Source: Oxalobacteraceae sp. CFBP 8761 (GTDB taxonomy: Bacteria; Pseudomonadota; Gammaproteobacteria; Burkholderiales; Burkholderiaceae_D). Taken from it: a stretch of DNA of 64,000 nucleotides. The stretch spans positions 1 through 64,000 of the forward strand of contig JACYUE010000005.1 of the NCBI GenBank assembly GCA_014841595.1. The letters are read 5' to 3'. The position numbers and the translations under genes were made by a program. Under the pieces are notes generated by a model. The model made no database searches. It saw only the letters and a program-made list of their open reading frames with translations, and was not told the DNA's origin. Each line of letters begins with the position of its first letter. Position 1 is the stretch's first letter. Shown here in pieces: positions 17,185-31,000 of the stretch.

Positions 17185-17389
17185 ATTCGGCTTCTTCGTC
17201 GAAGGCGTCGGCGCAGGGCTTGCCACAGAACCGCCGCACGCTGTCGAGCGGCTTTTCGCAATACCAGCACGAGCCCTTGGCGGGCAGGTTGGCGCGGGTA
17301 GGCGCGGCGCTCACGGCAGCGGCAACCGAGACGGGCGGCGCCTGAAGCGGCCTGCTACCGGTCGGAAAACTTTCATAAGTCGTTTCCAA
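17174..17389 (-). CDS. Small cysteine-rich (zinc-ribbon-like) protein
   Basis: A 71-residue protein. The first 40 residues are Ala/Pro-rich and probably disordered. The end holds C-x2-C...C-x3-C (WYCEKPLDSVRRFCGKPCADAF), a likely small zinc-binding fold. Similar short proteins occur in Burkholderiales, without assigned function. Its 3' end overlaps the Hpt gene by 11 bp in convergent orientation. Confidence 0.65.
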   Translation of the reverse strand: METTYESFPTGSRPLQAPPVSVAAAVSAAPTRANLPAKGSCWYCEKPLDSVRRFCGKPCADAFDEEAEFTR

Positions 17390-17601
17390 GATCCACCCCC
17401 TGATACGGCAACCTGAAGTCAGAGAAAGATTACTTCAGTGGAACTCCATGCCCATGAGAAAGCGCAAGCGGGAGCCCAACTGGCGAACCCATCACTGCGG
17501 TTCTTTGCGTATCAGTGTGCTCCCAATGCAATGTGGGTGCAATCCCTGACCTGCCATGCCGATGCAATTTGACGTAACTGCAACATGCGGATCGGGTTGC
17601 G

Positions 17602-18183
17602 TTACTTCGCCGGTTCGAGCGTGACGACAAGGCCCGTGCGGGTGGTCTGGATGCGCGTCGGAACGAACTGCACGCCGGCATAACGCAAGTCGCTCTGGTC
17701 GAACGCATACACCGGCATGTCGCGCGCGACAGTGTCGATCAGCGTATTGGCCACGCGCGCCAGCCGGCGCTCGGCCTCGGGATTGCCAAGCTGCAGACGG
17801 TCGACGCGCGGCTCGGCCATCATGACGGCGGCGCGCCCCGGATCGATGTACAGGCGGCCCGAGAACGCAACGTTGCCGGCCCAGGCGCGCGCAAATGGTG
17901 GCGCAACCGACGCATCGACGGCAAGCGCGACCCGGTCTTGGTCCGGCACCAGCGACAATTGCGGACGCGTGAGCTGGACGTCAAAAATGTCGAGCAGGCG
18001 TTCGTTGATCGGGAAGCGCTTGTCGAGGCTGGATTGCAGCTTGTGCAGCGGCAGCTCGACCTGGCGCGGGCCGAGGACGCTGGCGCAGGATGAGAGTAAG
18101 CAGGCGCCAACGAATGCGGCAGTCAGGCGCAGCGCCGTGCGGCGCGCGGGATGAAGCTTGGAAGAGGTAATGTGCTGGTCCAT
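17602..18183 (-). CDS. DUF1439 (YceB-like) lipoprotein
   Basis: A 193-residue lipoprotein. The signal peptide (residues about 17-33) ends in LLSSC. The mature part has features of the YceB/DUF1439 family: ELPLHKLQSSLDKRFPINER, GRLYIDPGRAAVMMAEPRVD, and a closing IQTTRTGLVVTLEP. The fold is a lipid-binding TULIP-like barrel in related structures; no function is proven. It sits 40 bp downstream of mnmE on the same strand and may be cotranscribed with it. Confidence 0.8.
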   Translation of the reverse strand: MDQHITSSKLHPARRTALRLTAAFVGACLLSSCASVLGPRQVELPLHKLQSSLDKRFPINERLLDIFDVQLTRPQLSLVPDQDRVALAVDASVAPPFARAWAGNVAFSGRLYIDPGRAAVMMAEPRVDRLQLGNPEAERRLARVANTLIDTVARDMPVYAFDQSDLRYAGVQFVPTRIQTTRTGLVVTLEPAK

Positions 18184-18223
18184 GTTCCAAGCCTAGCATG
18201 CCGGGCCGCGGCGCACGCGATGC

Positions 18224-19603
18224 TTACTTTCCGATACAGAATCGCCCGAAAATCACCCCCAGCAAATCATCCGGCGTGAACTGCCCGGTGATGCTGGACA
18301 GCTGATCCTGCGCCAGCCGCAGCTCTTCGGCAAACAGGTCCAGCGACTGGTCATCCTGCATTGCATGCTGGCGTGCCAGTTCCAGGTGCTCGCTTGCCGC
18401 GCGCAGTGCAATCAAATGCCGCTCGCGCGCCAGGAACAGCGACTCGCCCGTCTGCTGCCAGCCGGCGATGCGCAGCAGTTCGGCGCGCAGCAGGTCGATG
18501 CCGAGCTTTTCGTGCGCCGACAGATACAGGTGCACGGCGTCCGTGCTTTCATCTTTTGACGGCTTGTGGCCCGACAGGTCGATCTTGTTCCAGATGCGCA
18601 CCACCGGCACATTGGCCGGGAAGGCCGCGACGATGGCTTCGTCGGCCGCGCTCGGGCCAAGGTTCGCGTCCAGCAGATGCAGGATCACGTCGGCCTTGCC
18701 CACTTCGCCCCAGGTGCGCTCGATGCCGATGCGCTCGACCACGTCGATCTCGTCACTGATCGCGCGGATGCCGGCGGTGTCGATGATGTTCAGCGGGATG
18801 CCCTCGATCTGGATCGTCTCGCTGACCTTGTCGCGCGTGGTGCCGGCAATCGGCGTGACGATCGCGACGTCGGCGCCGGCCAGTGCGTTCAGCAGTGACG
18901 ACTTGCCCACGTTCGGCTGCCCGACCAGCACCACATTCAACCCTTCGCGCAGCAGCGCGCCTTGCGCCGCCTGACGGAACACGTGTTCCAGCGCCGTGAT
19001 GATCCCGGCCAGCTGGCCGCGCGCGTTCGATTTTTCGAGGAAGTCGATTTCTTCTTCCGGGAAGTCGAGCGTGGCCTCGACCAGCATGCGCAGATTGGTC
19101 GTCTGATCCACCAGCGTGTGCACCACCTGCGAAAACGCGCCCGACAGCGACTGCGACGCCGACTTGGCGGCAGCTTCAGTGGAAGCGTCGATCAGGTCGG
19201 CCACCGCCTCGGCCTGGGCCAGGTCGAGCTTGTCGTTGAGGAACGCGCGGCGCGTGAATTCGCCCGGTTCTGCCAGGCGCAAATCCATGCTGCTGCCCGC
19301 CTCGAGCACGCGTCCCAGCAGCATCTGCAGCACGATCGGGCCGCCGTGACCCTGCAGCTCCAGCACGTCTTCGCCGGTGTACGAGTGCGGTCCCGGGAAG
19401 TACAGGGCCAGGCCTTCGTCGATGATGTCGCCGTTGGCGGCCTTGAACGGAATATAGGTTGCGTGGCGCGGCGCGAGCGTCGCACCGGGGAACAGCGCGG
19501 CGATCAGCGCGCCCAGTTCCTTGCCGGAGGCGCGCACGACGCCAATGCCGCCGCGGCCAGGGGCAGTGGCGATGGCGGCGATGGGTGAGGTATCGAGTTT
19601 CAT
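18224..19603 (-). CDS. mnmE: tRNA uridine-5-carboxymethylaminomethyl(34) synthesis GTPase MnmE
   Basis: A 459-residue GTPase that, with MnmG, installs the (carboxymethyl)aminomethyl group on the wobble uridine of several tRNAs. The N-terminal folate-binding domain has the opening [20 protein letters not shown] and [14 protein letters not shown]. The G domain (about 215-375) shows G1 [10 protein letters not shown]3 DTAGI and G4 NKID. The protein ends in the essential CIGK with the catalytic Cys. The frame is open upstream to 19675, but ATG 19603 gives the conserved N-terminus. A terminator separates it from yidC upstream. Confidence 0.96.
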   Translation of the reverse strand: MKLDTSPIAAIATAPGRGGIGVVRASGKELGALIAALFPGATLAPRHATYIPFKAANGDIIDEGLALYFPGPHSYTGEDVLELQGHGGPIVLQMLLGRVLEAGSSMDLRLAEPGEFTRRAFLNDKLDLAQAEAVADLIDASTEAAAKSASQSLSGAFSQVVHTLVDQTTNLRMLVEATLDFPEEEIDFLEKSNARGQLAGIITALEHVFRQAAQGALLREGLNVVLVGQPNVGKSSLLNALAGADVAIVTPIAGTTRDKVSETIQIEGIPLNIIDTAGIRAISDEIDVVERIGIERTWGEVGKADVILHLLDANLGPSAADEAIVAAFPANVPVVRIWNKIDLSGHKPSKDESTDAVHLYLSAHEKLGIDLLRAELLRIAGWQQTGESLFLARERHLIALRAASEHLELARQHAMQDDQSLDLFAEELRLAQDQLSSITGQFTPDDLLGVIFGRFCIGK

Positions 19604-19654
19604 GGGGCGATTGTAAGGGATGCGCGCGGCCGGGCCTATCGGCGGACCGCGAAA

Positions 19655-19690
19655 AACAAAAAAGCCCGCGCACAAGGCGCGGGCTTTTCT
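19655..19690 (-). terminator. Rho-independent terminator of the rpmH-rnpA-yidD-yidC operon
   Basis: An 8-bp stem GCCCGCGC/GCGCGGGC with T tract on the minus strand, 17 bp beyond the yidC stop codon and before mnmE. Confidence 0.88.
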
Positions 19691-19706
19691 CGATGACGCC
19701 GGCAGC

Positions 19707-21386
19707 TTACTTCGCGGCGGCCGTCTCGAACTTGCGCGTGATGACCCACTGCTGCGCGATCGACAGGATGTTGTTGACCACCCAGTACAGCACGAGGCCG
19801 GACGGGAAGAAGAAGAACACCACCGAGAACGCGATCGGCATGAACAGCATCATCTTGGCCTGCACCGGATCGGTCGGCTGCGGATTGAGCTTGGTCGTGA
19901 TGAACATCGACACCGCGTAGATGACCGGCAGGATGTAGAACGGGTCAGGCTGCGTCAGATCCTGGATCCAGCCGATCCATGGCGCGCCGCGCATCTCGAC
20001 CGACGCCTGCAGCACCCAGTACAGGGCGAAGAACACCGGCATCTGCACCAGGATCGGCAGGCAGCCGCCCAGCGGATTGATTTTCTCGGTCTTGTACAGC
20101 TCCATCGTGGCTTGCTGCATCTTGACCGGATCGCTCTTGAAGCGTTCGCGGATCGCCTGCATTTTTGGCGTGACCACACGCATCTTGGCCATGCTGCGAT
20201 AACCTGCCGCCGACAGCGGGAAGAACGCCAGCTTGATCAGGATGGTCAGGGCGACGATGGTCCAGCCCCAGTTGCCCAGCATCGCGTGCAGCTGCGTCAT
20301 GACCCAGAAGATCGGCTTGGCGATCACGGTCAGCATGCCGTAGTCCTTCACCAGCTCCAGGCCCGGGGTGATGGTTTCCAGCGTGCGCTCGTCCTGCGGC
20401 CCCGAATACAGGCGCGAATCGACTGACACGGTGGCGCCAGGCGCCACGGTGCCCATCGACTGCACGGTACCGATCGCATACAGGTTGGTGGCGATCTTCT
20501 TGGTGAAGATGTCGCGCGGCGCCCGGTCGGCCGGAATGAAGGCCGAGACGAAGAAGTGCTGCGAGATCGCGACCCAGCCGTTGTCGGCTTTCAGCGCGTG
20601 ATCCGCACTGCCCTTTTCGATCTGCTCGAAGGTCAGCTTCTGGTACTTGTCGGTGCTCGTGTACAGCGTCGGGCCGGTGTAGCTTGGCATGAACCACGAA
20701 TCGGTGGCCGGCTTGGTGCCGTCATGCTGCAGCTGCAGGTACAGCGATGGCTGGACCGGCGCGGTGCCGATATTGGTCACGTCGTGACGCACGCCGATCA
20801 GGTAGTCGCCCTTGCGGAACGTCAGTGTCTTGGTCAGGCGCACGCCGGCCTGCTCTGCATCCATCACGACCTGCACCTGGCCATTCGCGCCCAGCGTACG
20901 CACGCCAGGACGCACGGTGAACGGCGTGGTGTGGTTCGGCAGCACGCCGGTGGCGGTGGTGCCGATCAGGCCAGTCTGGCCCAGATACACGTTCGGACCG
21001 TTCACGCTGAACAGGACCTGGTTCTTGGTCTTGTCGAAGTGATCGCGGTACTTCAGCATCTCGAGGCGCTTGATCACGCCGCCGACCGGGTCGATGTCGA
21101 CCTTGACGACGTCGGTGGTGACGGTGACGAGCGGGCTCGCCACGGCCGCCACTGGCGCGCCGCCAGGAACAGCAGCTGCACCTGGCGTGGCCGGCACACC
21201 GGGCACGGCATTGCTGCCCGCTTGCGGTGCAGCCGGCACATCGGATGGCTTTTGCTGGGCAACCTGCGCCGGACGCGCCGGTGAGAACATCGACTGTTTG
21301 CCGTTAGCCACCATCCAATTGTTCCAAAGAACAATCAGGGAAATGGCGAACACGATCCACAGGACAGTACGTTTATTGAATTCCAT
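19707..21386 (-). CDS. yidC: Membrane protein insertase YidC
   Basis: A 559-residue inner-membrane insertase that places proteins into the membrane alone or with SecYEG. The first membrane helix ([17 protein letters not shown]) is followed by a Pro/Ala-rich linker and a large periplasmic beta-domain (about 75-330). The conserved five-helix core includes [20 protein letters not shown] with the catalytic Arg region, and [15 protein letters not shown] near the end. Start ATG 21386; upstream frame extension is spurious. It follows yidD by 8 bp in the classic rpmH-rnpA-yidD-yidC order. Confidence 0.97.
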   Translation of the reverse strand: MEFNKRTVLWIVFAISLIVLWNNWMVANGKQSMFSPARPAQVAQQKPSDVPAAPQAGSNAVPGVPATPGAAAVPGGAPVAAVASPLVTVTTDVVKVDIDPVGGVIKRLEMLKYRDHFDKTKNQVLFSVNGPNVYLGQTGLIGTTATGVLPNHTTPFTVRPGVRTLGANGQVQVVMDAEQAGVRLTKTLTFRKGDYLIGVRHDVTNIGTAPVQPSLYLQLQHDGTKPATDSWFMPSYTGPTLYTSTDKYQKLTFEQIEKGSADHALKADNGWVAISQHFFVSAFIPADRAPRDIFTKKIATNLYAIGTVQSMGTVAPGATVSVDSRLYSGPQDERTLETITPGLELVKDYGMLTVIAKPIFWVMTQLHAMLGNWGWTIVALTILIKLAFFPLSAAGYRSMAKMRVVTPKMQAIRERFKSDPVKMQQATMELYKTEKINPLGGCLPILVQMPVFFALYWVLQASVEMRGAPWIGWIQDLTQPDPFYILPVIYAVSMFITTKLNPQPTDPVQAKMMLFMPIAFSVVFFFFPSGLVLYWVVNNILSIAQQWVITRKFETAAAK

Positions 21387-21394
21387 TGGAGTCT

Positions 21395-21667
21395 TCAGGA
21401 GTGGTTGCAACCGCAAGCGGCTGAATGGGATTCCTTGGTGCCTGCAGGCGGCACCGGGTCGAGGCCGCCCGCATGCCACGGATGGCAGCGGCCCACGCGG
21501 CGCGCGGCCAGCCATGAGCCGCGTGCAGCGCCGTGGACGCGCAACGCTTCGATCGCATAATTGGAACAACTGGGATAGAAACGGCAGCGCGGCCCGAGCA
21601 TCGGCGAGATCAGCAGTTGATAACCGCGCAAGATCCCGACAAACAGCGAGACGAGCAGCGTTTTCAT
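21395..21667 (-). CDS. yidD: Membrane protein insertion efficiency factor YidD
   Basis: A 90-residue peripheral membrane protein that aids YidC. The family core is complete: [20 protein letters not shown] and the tail [17 protein letters not shown]. The start ATG 21667 overlaps the rnpA stop codon by 4 bp (ATGA). The C-terminus ([15 protein letters not shown]) is a little longer than in many species. Confidence 0.95.
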   Translation of the reverse strand: MKTLLVSLFVGILRGYQLLISPMLGPRCRFYPSCSNYAIEALRVHGAARGSWLAARRVGRCHPWHAGGLDPVPPAGTKESHSAACGCNHS

Positions 21668-22059
21668 GCCGCGTCCACCGGCGCCGGGCGCCGCAGCTGC
21701 GGCGCGAACAGGCGCGTCAGTTCCACCTTCAATGCGGCCTTCAGGGCCCGGTTCGTGGCCGGGCCATCCTTGCCGTTGACCGGCCGCGACAAGCGGACGA
21801 TGCAATCGACAGGCGGCAGGCCGGTGGTGCGGAACAGTTCGCGCGTGATGCGCTTGATCGTGTTGCGCGTGACCGCGCGCGGCGCAAAGCGCTTGGCCGC
21901 AACGACGCCCAGCCGCGCATGCGGCAGTGCGTTCGGTCGCGTATAGAGCACGAAATGCGCCGTTTTTTGCGCTGGCCGCAAACGAAAAACGGATGAAAAT
22001 TCATCCGTTTTAACGATGCGCCGAACGCGCGCGAAGTCGTGCGAACCTTCGCCTGTCAT
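21664..22059 (-). CDS. rnpA: Ribonuclease P protein component
   Basis: A 131-residue basic protein subunit of RNase P, which matures tRNA 5' ends together with the M1 RNA. The RNA-binding motif appears as [20 protein letters not shown], equivalent to the family RNR signature, and the N-terminus [12 protein letters not shown] matches. ATG 22059 is chosen; TTG 22071 is also in frame, and neither has a strong ribosome binding site. It lies 27 bp after rpmH in the conserved operon. Confidence 0.94.
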   Translation of the reverse strand: MTGEGSHDFARVRRIVKTDEFSSVFRLRPAQKTAHFVLYTRPNALPHARLGVVAAKRFAPRAVTRNTIKRITRELFRTTGLPPVDCIVRLSRPVNGKDGPATNRALKAALKVELTRLFAPQLRRPAPVDAA

Positions 22060-22086
22060 CACTGACCGCAACGTGCGGTGTGTGAC

Positions 22087-22221
22087 TTAGACAGCCAGAC
22101 GCTTGCGGCCTTTGGCGCGGCGAGCGTTCAGGACTTGACGGCCACCACGGGTAGCCATACGTGCGCGGAAGCCGTGCGTGCGCTTGCGACGGACGACGGA
22201 AGGTTGGTAAGTACGTTTCAT
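22087..22221 (-). CDS. rpmH: 50S ribosomal protein L34
   Basis: 44 residues, full family length: [20 protein letters not shown] at the start and [11 protein letters not shown] at the end. First gene of the rpmH-rnpA-yidD-yidC operon, with a sigma70-like promoter about 175 bp upstream. Confidence 0.98.
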   Translation of the reverse strand: MKRTYQPSVVRRKRTHGFRARMATRGGRQVLNARRAKGRKRLAV

Positions 22222-22394
22222 GGTGGTCTCGCTTAAAGCAAAATAAGATGCAAAATCGGGTCTGACTTGAGTCAGATTCGGCGCCGATGACAATTTCGCA
22301 GATTAAGCTCGCGTCATGCCACAGGTCTCTCTTCGCCCGACTACCAGCCGCTGAAATTATCAGCCTGACACGGTGCACGGACGGGGAACCCTGA

Positions 22395-22424
22395 ATTAGA
22401 CTCTAATTCGCGCATCAGTGTCAA
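22395..22424 (-). promoter_or_regulatory. Promoter of the rpmH operon
   Basis: On the minus strand, -35 TTGACA (22419-22424) and -10 TCTAAT (22395-22400) are spaced by 18 bp and lie about 175 bp upstream of rpmH. Confidence 0.7.
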
Positions 22425-22520
22425 GGTTGATGTTGTTTCGCAGGCCGCCTCCACCGCCCTTCCCGGCCCGCCTGCCGGGCACCCCGACAGGCCGTTTCGG
22501 TGGAAAATATGTGTAGCGCC

Positions 22521-22551
22521 TGTGGATAACTTTGTCCGGTGCGGGTAAAAT
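22521..22551 (+). promoter_or_regulatory. dnaA promoter with overlapping DnaA box
   Basis: TGTGGATAA (22521-22529), the reverse complement of the consensus DnaA box TTATCCACA, contains the likely -35 TGGATA (22523-22528). A -10 TAAAAT follows at 22546-22551 after 17 bp, about 30 bp ahead of the dnaA ATG. Binding of DnaA would block RNA polymerase. Confidence 0.65.
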
Positions 22552-22579
22552 AGCGTGTTACGTATCAACAAGCGAAGTA

Positions 22580-24007
22580 ATGGAAAATTTTTGGCAGACC
22601 TGTTCCGCGCAGCTAGAGCTCGAGCTCACGCCACAGCAATATAGCGCGTGGATCAAACCGCTGGTCGCCCTCGACTACGAAGACGGCAAGCTGCGCGTGG
22701 CCGCACCGAATCGCTTCAAGCTCGACTGGGTCAAGACACAGTTTGCCACCCGCATCACGGAGTTGGCAGCCCAGTACTGGGAAGCGCCGGTCGAGGTGCA
22801 GTTTGTGCTCGACCCCAAAACGCACCCATCGCGCAACACGGTCAGCGCCGGTGCGTCCGGTTCGACCGCAACCGTCGACTTCAACGCCCCGCGCCCGGCG
22901 CCCGGCGCTGAGCACCCGAGCCCGAACAGCGGCAACGGCCCGAGCCACAACCAGAACCTGAACATCGCCAACTCGCCGAAACGCGAGCAAAGCCGCATCA
23001 ACACCGAGCTGACCTTCGACAGCTTCGTGACCGGTAAGGCCAACCAACTGGCGCGCGCCGCCGCGATCCAGGTGGCGAACAACCCGGGCGTGTCGTACAA
23101 CCCGCTGTTCTTCTACGGCGGCGTGGGCCTGGGTAAGACTCACCTGATCCATGCGATCGGCAACCAGGTCATGGCCGACCAGCCGAACGCGCGCATCCGC
23201 TACATCCACGCCGAGCAGTACGTGCGCGACGTCGTCACCGCCTATCAACGCAAGGGCTTCGACGATTTCAAGCACTACTATCACTCGCTCGACATGCTGC
23301 TGATCGATGATATTCAGTTCTTCGGCGGCAAAAGCCGCACGCAGGAAGAGTTCTTCTATGCATTCGAGGCGCTGATCGCCGCGAAGAAACAGATCATCAT
23401 CACGTCGGATACCTATCCGAAAGAGATCACGGGCATGGATGACCGCCTGATCTCGCGTTTCGATTCCGGCCTGACGGTGGCGATCGAGCCGCCGGAGCTG
23501 GAAATGCGCGTCGCGATTCTGCTGAAAAAAGCGCAATCCGAAGACGTGACGCTGTCGGACGACGTCGCCTTCTTCGTGGCAAAACACCTGCGCTCGAACG
23601 TGCGCGAACTCGAAGGTGCACTGCGCAAGATCCTGGCGTACTCGCGCTTCCACGGCAAGGACATCACGATCGACGTCGTCAAAGAAGCGCTGAAGGATCT
23701 GCTGTCGGTGCAGAACCGCCAGATCTCGGTGGAAAACATCCAGAAGACGGTGGCGGATTTCTTCAATATCAAGGTCGCGGACATGTACTCGAAGCGCCGG
23801 CCGGCCAACATCGCCCGCCCGCGCCAGATCGCCATGTACCTGGCCAAGGAACTGACGCAAAAGAGCTTGCCGGAAATCGGCGAACTGTTCGGCGGACGCG
23901 ACCACACGACTGTGTTGCACGCGGTGCGCAAGATCGCGGGCGACCGCCAGAAGAATCCCGAATGCAATCACGAGTTGCACGTGCTGGAACAGACCCTGAA
24001 AGGGTAA
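22580..24007 (+). CDS. dnaA: Chromosomal replication initiator protein DnaA
   Basis: A 475-residue initiator that binds DnaA boxes and opens the origin. Domain I begins [21 protein letters not shown] variable Pro/Asn-rich domain II (about 95-140) follows. The AAA+ domain III has Walker [11 protein letters not shown] near 178-187 and LLIDDIQF as Walker B. Domain IV ends with the DNA-binding signature [15 protein letters not shown] near 438. An in-frame start at 22532 is rejected because domain I begins at 22580. dnaN and gyrB follow on the same strand. Confidence 0.98.
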   Translation: MENFWQTCSAQLELELTPQQYSAWIKPLVALDYEDGKLRVAAPNRFKLDWVKTQFATRITELAAQYWEAPVEVQFVLDPKTHPSRNTVSAGASGSTATVDFNAPRPAPGAEHPSPNSGNGPSHNQNLNIANSPKREQSRINTELTFDSFVTGKANQLARAAAIQVANNPGVSYNPLFFYGGVGLGKTHLIHAIGNQVMADQPNARIRYIHAEQYVRDVVTAYQRKGFDDFKHYYHSLDMLLIDDIQFFGGKSRTQEEFFYAFEALIAAKKQIIITSDTYPKEITGMDDRLISRFDSGLTVAIEPPELEMRVAILLKKAQSEDVTLSDDVAFFVAKHLRSNVRELEGALRKILAYSRFHGKDITIDVVKEALKDLLSVQNRQISVENIQKTVADFFNIKVADMYSKRRPANIARPRQIAMYLAKELTQKSLPEIGELFGGRDHTTVLHAVRKIAGDRQKNPECNHELHVLEQTLKG

Positions 24008-24103
24008 TCCGGCAGCAGCCGGGCAGACGCCTTGTGTTTGCCGCAGGCAATGGCACAATATCGTTTTAGTAATAATTAACCAATCAAACGTACTGAGGAT
24101 AAA

Positions 24104-25210
24104 ATGCAACTGGTCAAATCCACCCGAGATACGCTTCTCCGGCCACTGCAGATCGTGAGTGGTATTGTCGAGCGTCGGCACACTATGCCGATTCTGGCCA
24201 ATATCCTCATTCGCAAAGATGGCCAGAACGTGTCGTTCCTGTCGACCGACACCGAAGTACAGATCACCACGCACGCCAATATCGGCGCTGGCGACGAAGT
24301 TGCCGGCACGACGGTCGCCGCGCGCAAGCTGCTCGACATCCTGCGCGCGCTGCCGGAATCGGGCGACGTCACGATGACGCTGCAAAACAAACGCCTGGCC
24401 GTGCAGAGCGGCAAGTCGCGCTTCGCGCTGCAGACGCTCGCGGCCGAAGAGTTCCCGACCGTCTCGATCGCCGACACCTACAACGCATCGGTCACGCTGC
24501 CGCAAAAGACACTCAAGCACCTGTTCAACATGGTGTACTTCTCGATGGCGCAGCAGGACATCCGCTACTACCTGAACGGTCTGCTGCTGGTGCTCGACGG
24601 CAGCAACATCATTGCCGTGGCGACTGACGGTCACCGCCTGGCCTTCTGCTCGGTGGAAACCGAACAGCAGTTCGAGCGTCAGGAAGTGATCATCCCGCGC
24701 AAGACCATCATCGAACTGCAGCGCCTGCTGGAAGAAAGCGATGAAACGGTCCGCCTGGACATCGCCGCGTCGCAAGTGAAACTGACCTTCGCCGACATCG
24801 AGCTGGTCTCGAAACTGGTTGAAGGCAAGTTCCCTGACTACACGCGCGTGATTCCAAAAGGTTACAAGAACGACTTCACGATCAGCCGCGATGAACTGCT
24901 GCGCTCGCTGCAGCGTGCCGCGATCATGACCAGTGACAAGTTCAAGGGCGTGCGCTGCATCATCGAGCCGGGCGTCATGAAGATCAGCTCGACCAATGCC
25001 GACCAGGAAGAAGCAGTCGAAGAACTCGAGATCGACTACGGTGGCGATTCGATCGACATCGGCTTTAACGTGACTTACCTGCTCGACGTGCTCAACAACC
25101 TGAAGTGCGACCAGGTCAACATCGCCCTGGGCGACTCGAACTCGTCGGCGCTGATCTCGATTCCCGAGGTCGGCGACTTCAAGTATGTCGTCATGCCGAT
25201 GCGTATTTGA
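24104..25210 (+). CDS. dnaN: DNA polymerase III beta subunit (sliding clamp)
   Basis: A 368-residue clamp protein that encircles DNA and gives the replicative polymerase processivity. All three repeated clamp domains are present, and the C-terminus ends FKYVVMPMRI, the conserved VMPMR tail that contributes to the peptide-binding pocket. The N-terminus MQLVKSTRDTLLRPLQIVSG is typical. It lies 96 bp behind dnaA, and no DnaA box is visible in that gap. Confidence 0.98.
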   Translation: MQLVKSTRDTLLRPLQIVSGIVERRHTMPILANILIRKDGQNVSFLSTDTEVQITTHANIGAGDEVAGTTVAARKLLDILRALPESGDVTMTLQNKRLAVQSGKSRFALQTLAAEEFPTVSIADTYNASVTLPQKTLKHLFNMVYFSMAQQDIRYYLNGLLLVLDGSNIIAVATDGHRLAFCSVETEQQFERQEVIIPRKTIIELQRLLEESDETVRLDIAASQVKLTFADIELVSKLVEGKFPDYTRVIPKGYKNDFTISRDELLRSLQRAAIMTSDKFKGVRCIIEPGVMKISSTNADQEEAVEELEIDYGGDSIDIGFNVTYLLDVLNNLKCDQVNIALGDSNSSALISIPEVGDFKYVVMPMRI

Positions 25211-25299
25211 TGCCTCGAACGGGCCGCTCCGGCGGCCCGGATGCAGCGTACCGCACGCTTCGCGTGCCGGTCTGAAATACTCAGTTTTAAAGAAAGTAG

Positions 25300-27807
<2,508 letters not shown>

Positions 27808-27863
27808 GATGTTTGTGTAGGATCTCAAAATTCATGAAATAAATCTCATAATTTGAAATGGCG

Positions 27864-27890
27864 GCGGCCCTAGAAAAAGGGCCGCTTTTT
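27864..27890 (+). terminator. Rho-independent terminator after gyrB
   Basis: A 7-bp stem GCGGCCC/GGGCCGC with A-rich loop followed by TTTTT, 57 bp beyond the gyrB stop codon. The sequence after it becomes AT-rich and marks the left border of the accessory island. Confidence 0.88.
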
Positions 27891-28040
27891 ATTTTAAGAT
27901 CCCTCGCCATTTAACGAATTTTATTTAATTATCTTTGGGAAATTTGGAATTTAAATTTACTCTCACCTCTCGCCTGTTCGTCTGCTCCAGGGGGCTGCCT
28001 GTTCGCAACTTCCACACATCCAAAAGGCAGGAACCGATTA

Positions 28041-31000
28041 ATGACAACAAAAGAACACCAGATCGAACGGAACTTCATCGATAAACTCGGCGAGCTGAAA
28101 TATGCCACCCGTCCAGACATCCGTGACCGGGCTACGCTCGAAGCCAACTTCCGTGATAAGTTCCAGCAGCTCAACCGTGTAAAGCTTACAGATGAGGAAT
28201 TCGCGCGCCTACTCGAAGAGATTGTCACGCCCGACGTCTTCACCGCCGCTCAAACCCTGCGCACCCGTAACAGTTTCATTCGTGAAGACGGCACGCCACT
28301 AAATTACACACTAGTTAACATCGACGACTGGTGCAAAAACAGCTTTGAGGTAATTAATCAACTGCGCATCAGCAGCGACTACAGCCACCACCGTTTCGAC
28401 GTCATCTTGCTTATCAATGGCGTGCCGGTGGTGCAAATCGAGCTAAAGACACTTGGCATCAATCCGCGCCGTGCCATCGAGCAGATCGTCGAATACAAGA
28501 ACGACCCGGGCAATGGCTTCACGCGCACGCTGCTGTGCTTCATACAAGTGTTCATTGTTAGTAACCGCAATTCCACTTACTACTTCGCCAATAATAACGC
28601 GCGGCACTTTAGCTTCAACGCCGACGAGCGCTTCCTGCCCATCTATCAGTTTGCGGCACCGGACAATACGAAGATAAATGGGCTTGATGAATTTGCCGAA
28701 TCATTTTTACCAAAGTGCACGCTGGGCCAGATAATCAGCCGCTATATGGTGCTTGTGGCCAGCGAGCAGAAGCTTCTCATGATGCGGCCTTATCAGATTT
28801 ATGCCGTCAAGAACATCGTCAAATGCATTGAAGAACACAGCGGCAACGGCTTTATCTGGCACACCACAGGCAGTGGCAAGACACTGACGAGCTTCAAAGC
28901 CTCGACACTGTTGAAGGCCAACCCGGTCATCGAGAAATGCCTGTTCGTGGTCGACCGTAAAGACCTCGACCGCCAGACTCGCGAGGAATTCAACCGCTTC
29001 CAGGAAGGCTGCGTAGAGAGCAACACCAATACCGCCGAACTTGTTCGTCGCTTGCGTTCTGACGATGCTGCCGACAAGGTCATCGTCTGCACCATCCAGA
29101 AGCTGGGAATCGCGCTGAACGAGAACAGCAAGCGTAACAAGAGCCGTGAAAAGCGTGGCCTTGCCACCTATGCCAATCAGCTCGAAGCCTTGCGTGATAA
29201 GCGGGTCGTTTTCATCTTCGACGAATGCCATCGCTCGCAGTTCGGCGAGAACCACCAGACCATCAAGGAGTTCTTCCCCAAGGCCCAGCTCTTCGGCTTT
29301 ACCGGCACACCCATCTTTCCGGAGAACGCGAGTTTTAAGCAGATCACGGGTGAAGAACAGACGATGAAGACCACAGAAGATCTCTTCCAGCAGTCCTTAC
29401 ACGAATACACCATTACCCATGCGATTGAAGACCGCAATGTCTTGAAGTTTCACGTCGACTACTTCATGCCAGACGGCAAGAACTCACTTAAACAAGGCGA
29501 GAAGATTGCTAAGCGCGCCATCATCGAAGCTATTCTTGCCAAACACAACGCTGCAACGGGCGAGCGCAAGTTCAACGCCATCTTCGCCACAGCGTCAATC
29601 AATGAGGCGATCGAATATCACCGCTTGTTTAAAGAGATACAAGCTGAGAAGCTGCGGGCAGATTCTGGTTTCCTGCCGCTCAACATCGCCGCTGTATTCT
29701 CACCGCCAGGCGACGTTAGTGCCGACGTGCGCCAGCTCCAGGAAGACCTGCCCAACGAGTTGGCGGATAACCAACAAGAGCCGGACGCCAAGAAGATAGC
29801 GCTGGCTGACATCATCGCCTGCTACAACGTGCGCTTCGGCACCAATCATCGCATTGAAGAGTTTGACCTCTACTACCAGGACGTGCAACAACGTATCAAA
29901 GACCAACAGTGGCCGGACGAAGACCTGCGCAAGGGCAATCCCGGCATCGAACAGCACAAGATCGACATCACCATCGTCGTTGATATGCTGCTCACCGGCT
30001 TCGACAGCAAGTACCTCAACACCCTCTACGTCGACAAAAATCTAAAGCAGCATGGCCTCATCCAAGCCTTCAGCCGCACCAACCGCGTGCTGAACGACAC
30101 CAAGCCCTACGGCCACATCCTGGATTTCCGTGGTCAGCAGGATGCGGTAGACGCGGCCATAGCCCTTTTCTCCGGCGCGAAGGCAGACAAAGCTCGCGAA
30201 ATCTGGCTGGTCGACAAGGCGCCTATTGTTATCGACAAGCTCAAGGAAGCGAAGCATGCCTTGCAGGACTTCATGCAATCACAAGGCCTTGCCGGAAAAC
30301 CAGAAGACGTCGCAAAACTAATGGGCAACGAAGCACGTGTCGAATTCGTGCGGCAGTTCAAGGAAGTACAGAAACTGCAAACCCAGCTCGACCAGTACAC
30401 AGACCTCACGTCCGAGCAGGCAGAGGCCATCCAAACCATCTTACCCGGCGACGAACTTAACGCCTTCCGCAGTCAGTACCTGGAAACCGCAAAGCGCCTA
30501 CGCGATGAACGCGCGAGCCCTGGTAACCGATCCGTTGGCGATAAGCTCGAAGCGATGGAGCTGCTCGATTTCGAGTTCGTTCTGTTCGCGTCCGCGACGA
30601 TTGATTACGACTACATCATGAAGCTCATTGCCGACTTCTCTACCAAGAAGCCCGGCAAGGCGAGGATGAGTCGCGAACAACTGGTCGGCCTGATCGGAGT
30701 CGATGCCAAGTTCCTCGATGAGCGCGAGGACATCACCGAATACGTGATGAGCCTCAAGGCGGGTGAGGGCCTGGACGAGCGCGCTATCCGTACGGGCTAC
30801 GAAGAATTCAAGGCGGTGAAAGCCGCCCGCGAGCTGGCAGAGTTGGCAACCAAACATGGCGTGCCCACGGCAGACCTGCAAGGCTTTGTGGATGCGGTGC
30901 TGGAGCGCCGTATCTTCGATGGCGAGCAACTAACCGAACTCCTCGCCCCGTTGGAGCTGGGATGGAAGGCGCGCACACAGAAAGAGCTGGCCCTAATGGA

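Larger units (their letters stand above)
22222..22579. other. rpmH-dnaA intergenic region, candidate origin area
   Basis: A 358-bp divergent gap between rpmH (minus) and dnaA (plus). It contains a minus-strand promoter for rpmH, a plus-strand promoter for dnaA, and one perfect DnaA box at 22521-22529. I found no second box close to TTATCCACA and no clear AT-rich unwinding stretch. It may therefore be only the regulatory part of the origin, or an origin with degenerate boxes. Confidence 0.5.

Noticed and set aside
24008..24103. Possible DnaA boxes between dnaA and dnaN
   Set aside because: The AT-rich stretch contains no close match to TTATCCACA.
22613..24775. Long minus-strand frame of 720 codons opposite dnaA and dnaN
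   Set aside because: It lies antisense to two certain genes, has a His/Arg/Gln-rich low-complexity composition, and matches no family; a GC-bias artefact.
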